Assembly: GCA_026395475.1 (NCBI GenBank)
Contig: JAPLYQ010000088.1
Span: 1 to 8,872, forward strand
Reading direction: 5' to 3'
Length of the DNA: 8,872 nucleotides
From: Candidatus Roizmanbacteria bacterium
GTDB taxonomy: Bacteria; Patescibacteriota; Microgenomatia; UBA1406; GWC2-37-13
Under the pieces are notes generated by a model. It made no database searches. It saw only the letters and a program-made list of their open reading frames with translations, and was not told where the DNA came from. Below are positions 5,615 through 8,872 of this stretch, piece by piece (the first letter of the stretch is position 1; every line of letters starts with the position of its first letter). Position numbers and translations under genes: made by a program.

Positions 5615-5839
5615 ATGTCATACAAAACCAAAACACTTCCAAAGGTATCACTTGCAGATCTTCCAGATTTAATTACCATTCGAGAGGTTGCTTCCCTTCT
5701 TCGTGTATCATCACTCACCATAAAACGTTGGGGTAAAAAAGGAAAGCTTCCTGCAATTAGAATAAATTCACGAGGTGACCGTCGCTATAAAAAATCAGTA
5801 ATACTCAAATTACTGAATGAAGTACAAGAAGAAGTTTAA
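5615..5839 (+). CDS. Small excisionase/MerR-type helix-turn-helix DNA-binding protein
   Basis: This 74-residue protein is almost entirely one winged helix-turn-helix domain of the excisionase/MerR-like (HTH_17) type. A first helix (LITIREVASLLRV, about 19-31) is followed by the turn and recognition helix (SSLTIKRWGKKGKLPAIRI, about 32-50), a basic wing (SRGDRRYKK, 52-60) and a C-terminal helix (SVILKLLNEV). The pattern 'ev+..ev..ll.vs..tv.rw...gklpa.ri.....r.y' is typical of the family. There is no effector or metal-binding domain. Such proteins act as small transcription regulators or as recombination directionality factors; no integrase lies nearby, so a regulator is more likely. It is the only plus-strand gene, driven by a consensus promoter and divergent from the Cys-rich gene whose promoter carries a palindrome. 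Its stop overlaps the stop of the convergent gene within TTAA (5836-5839). Confidence 0.9.
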   Translation: MSYKTKTLPKVSLADLPDLITIREVASLLRVSSLTIKRWGKKGKLPAIRINSRGDRRYKKSVILKLLNEVQEEV

Positions 5840-6348
5840 GCGCTTGTCGGTTGCGATTTAAATGAAACCGCTGGAGTTCCCCCTTCTCTTCCTAGATTTT
5901 TAAATACTGTTGGTCGTGGAGGTTTCGGACCCTTCGTTGGAAATAACATTTTTTTTACTCCTTGAAATAATTGTGTTAACGTATCTTTTACTTGAGTTAG
6001 TGCTCCCGCTAGAAATGATTTTTTTGCAGGAGGTTCATGCAAAATGCTTCCTGATGTTGGCTCAGGTTGTAACGCTAGTGGAGGAGTCACCATTGCAGAT
6101 GCAGCATCTGGATTTTCATGTTGAACATCTTGCATTGCTTGCTGTTGCATTGCTTCAAAAACTTGTTGCTGTGCCGCGTCTATAGCTGCTTTCTCATCTT
6201 CTGGTGAAACGGTTGGAGAAGGAACTGCCTCCATGTGAGAAGTCTGATGTGTGGGTACATTTTCCTGTGCATGCCCACTTAGTGTCTGAGATTCACCTTG
6301 TATTTCTGCTGGATCAATTTGTATTCCTTCTGTTGCTCCTGGATTCAT
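5836..6348 (-). CDS. Low-complexity, probably disordered protein of unknown function
   Basis: This 170-residue protein is rich in Gln, Pro, Ala, Thr and Ser. Residues 1-48 look disordered. Residues about 49-77 could form a Gln-rich helix (DEKAAIDAAQQQVFEAMQQQ). Residues 80-110 are Pro-rich. Residues 110-137 (KSFLAGALTQVKDTLTQLFQ and GVKKMLF) form a possible amphipathic helix that could touch a membrane. The basic, Pro-rich C-terminus runs to the end. There is no signal peptide and no recognised family. The ATG lies five bases after the stop of the 461-residue gene, so it is the last gene of this group; its stop shares TTAA with the convergent HTH gene. It may be an adaptor or substrate-like protein of the same unknown system. 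Confidence 0.75.
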   Translation of the reverse strand: MNPGATEGIQIDPAEIQGESQTLSGHAQENVPTHQTSHMEAVPSPTVSPEDEKAAIDAAQQQVFEAMQQQAMQDVQHENPDAASAMVTPPLALQPEPTSGSILHEPPAKKSFLAGALTQVKDTLTQLFQGVKKMLFPTKGPKPPRPTVFKNLGREGGTPAVSFKSQPTSA

Positions 6349-6353
6349 TTATA

Positions 6354-7739
6354 TTATGGTCTAATTGGAGGAAATGGTGGAACTGCTGGTGTAATTATTG
6401 GCCCACCTACCCCAGCTGTAACAGCTGGTGATCCACTTAATATTTTATCAATTCCTAATGCTGGGGCATTAATTGCCCAATCTCCTGCTCGTGATACACT
6501 TCCTGCAATCGCACCACCCGCTCTAAAGACATTCCCAATGGATTGGCTAACTTTTTGAAGTCCAAGATATGCTCCATTCGCGTCAAATACCAGCCCTCCT
6601 GCAAGAGCATAACCGGCACCTGCATATGCTAAGGCTTTCATTAATTTTTTTGTGCCCCCTACCCAATCCTTACCAAGCATTTCTTTAATTTTTTCTTTTG
6701 TGATAGCTCCCCCACTCATAAATTCTCCGCCAAGTAATGCAGCCGCTTCTTCTGTATATTGTCCTTTTGCTGCAAGAGCATTTGCAAAGAAATCCTCTGT
6801 ATACGCTCTCTGTAAAAACTCTGCTTTTGCTGGATTTATTTTCATTCGATCGAAATAATATCCTCTTGACCATGCATAACCCATAAGGTCTGGCATTTTT
6901 TCTTCAGCCCATTTTTCATATTGGGAAGGTTCGATAGAATTGAGAACATCGCGTGCTGCAAGTGGTGGTTCACCTTTTCCTACTCCCATTTCTTTTAACA
7001 TCGCATCAATTTCTTTTCCATATGCACGAGGAAGCTTTCCTCGATTTCGGATAATTCTGTCCACGATATCGCGGGAGATCTGTTTGGGGCTTCGTGAGAA
7101 TATATCTTTCTTTGCAAATTGCTTAATAGCATCATCATCCCATCCTTTAACCTCACCCTTTTCATACTTAAGATAGGACATTTGCATAAATCGGTCTAAC
7201 ATTTCTTTTGTCTTTGTGACACGAGTATCTTTTTCTTTTTGCTCAGAAGCTTTTTCTTCTGCTTTAATAGCAGCTTGTGCATCGGCGGATTTGCCTGCAT
7301 TAACAAGGGATACTTCATTCCAATATCTCTTCATCTCTTCGGAAAGTGCTATTTCCATTTTTCGTTTGTATTTATCTGAATACTTTGATCTTTCAGATTC
7401 TTTGTTGACTATTTCTTTTTCATCTTTACTAAACTCTCTCAGTTTTTTTTCTTGCTCTTCAATTCCTGAAATTGCCCCAGTGTATTTCTCATACTCCTTA
7501 AACATCGTACTTTGTCCTTTTGCAATACTCTCAATTTTTTCAATCGTATCAAGCTCATCAGCAACTCTTTGAGCTCTGGTTTGTAGCTCAACTGCCTGGG
7601 TACCAGTTGCGCCGGCGAGCGCTGCAGCGGCAGTGCTTGTTTTTAAAGTGCTTAGCCTCCCTTTTATACCACTAATCTCAGAATCACTAAAATTTTTTGG
7701 TTTATACTGTGAATCGAGATTAGCAACTTGACTATTCAC
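6354..7739 (-). CDS. Coiled-coil protein with Gly/Ala-rich hydrophobic C-terminus, unknown function
   Basis: From the GTG at 7739 this is 461 residues. Residues about 45-180 are highly charged and helical (likely coiled coil). Residues 180-345 form a mixed, possibly globular region (KGWDDDAIKQFAKKDIFSRS, RGYYFDRMKINPAKAEFLQR). Residues about 365-386 (LMKALAYAGAGYALAGGLVF) could cross a membrane. The tail from 400 is Gly/Ala/Pro-rich and ends PAVPPFPPIRP. There is no signal peptide and no family is recognised. The start is uncertain: GTG is the first usual start codon after an in-frame TAA at 7764-7766, and GAGGA sits only one base before it, too close for a good Shine-Dalgarno sequence. The frame is the same as that of the 244-residue gene upstream, and the codons between continue a coiled-coil-like sequence, so it may be the second half of a split gene. 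Confidence 0.7.
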   Translation of the reverse strand: MNSQVANLDSQYKPKNFSDSEISGIKGRLSTLKTSTAAAALAGATGTQAVELQTRAQRVADELDTIEKIESIAKGQSTMFKEYEKYTGAISGIEEQEKKLREFSKDEKEIVNKESERSKYSDKYKRKMEIALSEEMKRYWNEVSLVNAGKSADAQAAIKAEEKASEQKEKDTRVTKTKEMLDRFMQMSYLKYEKGEVKGWDDDAIKQFAKKDIFSRSPKQISRDIVDRIIRNRGKLPRAYGKEIDAMLKEMGVGKGEPPLAARDVLNSIEPSQYEKWAEEKMPDLMGYAWSRGYYFDRMKINPAKAEFLQRAYTEDFFANALAAKGQYTEEAAALLGGEFMSGGAITKEKIKEMLGKDWVGGTKKLMKALAYAGAGYALAGGLVFDANGAYLGLQKVSQSIGNVFRAGGAIAGSVSRAGDWAINAPALGIDKILSGSPAVTAGVGGPIITPAVPPFPPIRP

Positions 7740-7778
7740 TTCCTCATATAAATCTTTTATTTCTTATCTTTTTTCTTA
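7740..7778 (-). other. Junction with two in-frame TAA stops between same-frame genes
   Basis: The minus strand reads TAA GAA AAA AGA TAA and then GAA ATA AAA GAT TTA TAT GAG GAA before the GTG at 7739, with the first stop at 7776-7778 and the second at 7764-7766. The flanking frames are identical. Both stops are one C-to-T change away from CAA (Gln), and with Gln at these sites the coiled coil would continue unbroken. Ordinary adjacent genes remain possible. Confidence 0.6.
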
Positions 7779-8510
7779 TGTTGGATATGCACGTTCATAA
7801 TCATCTTTAGTTTTTTTTACCTCATCAAGTTTTTTTTGAGCCTCATCTTTATCTTTTATTTTGTATTTTAAATCATCAATATCCTTGGTAATCTTTGCGT
7901 CATCATCACTTAATTTAAGTTCTGATAAGCTTTTTGATACTCGATTTTTAAATCGATCATCATCTGCCATATTTGCTACAATTTCAGTCACAACTTTTTT
8001 TTCATCTCGCGTCATTGCAACTCCACCTTTTCCTTCAAGCACTCTCATCATTTGGTCAGTTGATAATCTCCCCCCTGTTGCGAGTGAAGCGGCTTCAGCA
8101 AACCCAGGAAGTCGAGCCATGGTACCCACTAATTCTTGTTTCTCAGTATCATCCATTGAAGCCAAACCTTCATTATTCAAAAGTTTGTCATACATGCCAA
8201 ATCGAAGTTCAAGACGATCATAACGTTTTTGCAGTACATCTTTTCTTTTTTTATCTGTTTCTGTGCTCACTCGTTTGCGTTCGGAGTCAAGCACTCGTCT
8301 CATTTCATCAAAATTTACCATTAAATCTGCCTCATTTTGTACTAAATCTGCCTGGAATACTGATTCACCTGCATCTTTACGATATCTTTCACGAAGTGCA
8401 ATAACTTCTTTATTTAATTCAGGAGCTCGCCCTTTATTAGGGGCAAGAGCAGCTGCTAAATCTTTTCCGGTTATGTTTGCTTTTTCTCCACCTTCTCCTA
8501 TAACTGCCAT
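7776..8510 (-). CDS. Charged coiled-coil protein of unknown function
   Basis: This 244-residue protein has no signal peptide or membrane segment and is presumably cytoplasmic. Residues 30-115 are largely helical and charged (ELNKEVIALRERYRKDAGES, RRVLDSERKRVSTETDKKRK). Residues 115-165 form a less charged region (GTMARLPGFAEAASLATGGR). Residues 168-200 are helical, and 205-240 are again a Lys/Asp-rich coiled coil (DIDDLKYKIKDKDEAQKKLD). No family or catalytic motif is recognised. The ATG at 8510 follows the 99-residue gene by 32 bases without a Shine-Dalgarno sequence. The stop lies 36 bases before the GTG of the 461-residue gene in the same frame. It could be an independent protein or the N-terminal half of a larger scaffold-like protein of about 718 residues. 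Confidence 0.75.
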   Translation of the reverse strand: MAVIGEGGEKANITGKDLAAALAPNKGRAPELNKEVIALRERYRKDAGESVFQADLVQNEADLMVNFDEMRRVLDSERKRVSTETDKKRKDVLQKRYDRLELRFGMYDKLLNNEGLASMDDTEKQELVGTMARLPGFAEAASLATGGRLSTDQMMRVLEGKGGVAMTRDEKKVVTEIVANMADDDRFKNRVSKSLSELKLSDDDAKITKDIDDLKYKIKDKDEAQKKLDEVKKTKDDYERAYPT

Positions 8511-8542
8511 ACGTCTATTAGGTTATTAAATAATAAATAATA

Positions 8543-8842
8543 TTACTTTGATGCTCGAATAAACTGCTGTAACCGACCCATCACATCTTCCTCATGCAAT
8601 TTTCCGATTTCTGAATCCACTTGTACTTGTGCATTGTGAAATACCGGGTAAAATTTCAGTAATGAACGAATAAACGTAGACACTTCTTCAAAAGTATGAG
8701 CATTTCCCACATTATCTAATACTTTTTTGCTAATGACTTTTCTTTCAAATTTACCAATAAGTCCTTTCTCAACTAAATCAAGATATGCCTCGGCAAGGAT
8801 ATTGTATATTTTTTTTCTGTCTGTGGCGGTAATTGTTTTCAT
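8543..8842 (-). CDS. Small helical protein of unknown function
   Basis: This 99-residue protein is predicted to be mostly alpha-helical and soluble (RKKIYNILAEAYLDLVEKGL, FEEVSTFIRSLLKFYPVF, EEDVMGRLQQFIRASK), with a basic patch FERKVISKKV at 33-42. There is no signal peptide, cysteine cluster or known motif, and no family can be named. It is the first complete gene of the right-hand minus-strand group. Only 30 bases of upstream sequence are visible and no convincing promoter is seen there, so the group may begin outside the window. No Shine-Dalgarno sequence precedes the ATG at 8842; the sequence there is TTAATAT. Confidence 0.7.
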   Translation of the reverse strand: MKTITATDRKKIYNILAEAYLDLVEKGLIGKFERKVISKKVLDNVGNAHTFEEVSTFIRSLLKFYPVFHNAQVQVDSEIGKLHEEDVMGRLQQFIRASK

Positions 8843-8872
8843 ATATTAACTTTTCTGTTAATTAAGATTGCC

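Noticed and set aside
5838..5845. AAGCGCTT palindrome at the convergent stops
   Set aside because: An 8-bp palindrome with no loop and no T tract cannot form a terminator; it is likely chance.
7776..8510. Reassignment of TAA to glutamine to fuse the coiled-coil genes
   Set aside because: TAA ends many other genes here at sensible positions, including the conserved WRNTFLK ends of the dockerin-like paralogues, so a global code change is excluded; only a local event is possible.
8535..8545. Similarity of AATAATATTAC here to 5450-5460 as a shared upstream motif
   Set aside because: It is short and AT-only apart from one base, and its placement relative to the starts differs; chance in such AT-rich spacers.
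8843..8872. Promoter upstream of the 99-residue gene
   Set aside because: A TAATAT-like box is present but no -35 box fits at 17 bp within the 30 visible bases.

Overview
The window is AT-rich and densely coded, with no RNA gene, CRISPR array or insertion sequence visible. The best guess is a member of the Patescibacteria/CPR, possibly Microgenomates. The reasons are short secreted proteins ending in dockerin-like repeats after Pro-Thr linkers, a cohesin-like/Fn3-like anchored protein, a large Cys-rich protein with a pilin-like N-terminus, many small unrecognised proteins, and almost no Shine-Dalgarno sequences. This assignment is inference; no marker gene is present. TAA serves as the stop codon throughout.

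Left part (1-5438, all minus strand). In transcription order it holds: an 804-residue Cys-rich modular surface or secreted protein (3024-5438); a small protein with one N-terminal membrane segment (2585-3019); a 98-residue multi-pass membrane protein (2242-2538); two paralogous secreted proteins with C-terminal dockerin-like domains (1594-2193 and 1024-1500), each with its own, nearly identical promoter; and, one base after the second, an anchored protein with a cohesin-like domain, an Fn3-like domain and a Pro-Thr linker that runs off the left edge (1-1022). Together they read as a cell-surface module: a cohesin-like receptor, two dockerin-like candidate partners and a disulfide-rich exported protein.

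Centre (5439-5839). A 176-bp very AT-rich divergent spacer carries a perfect 17-bp palindrome over the likely promoter of the Cys-rich gene. It also carries a consensus promoter (TTGACA, 17 bp, TATAAT) placed so that transcription of a 74-residue excisionase/MerR-type helix-turn-helix protein should begin at its ATG (leaderless). This is the only plus-strand gene and the natural candidate local regulator.

Right part (5836-8842, minus strand). Four closely spaced genes of unknown function follow in the order 99, 244, 461 and 170 residues. They encode a small helical protein, a charged coiled-coil protein, a coiled-coil protein with a Gly/Ala-rich hydrophobic C-terminus, and a disordered Gln/Pro-rich protein. 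The 244- and 461-residue genes lie in the same frame, separated only by two TAA codons 12 bases apart, so they may be a split gene. The last gene of this group and the HTH gene share the four bases TTAA as their convergent stop codons.
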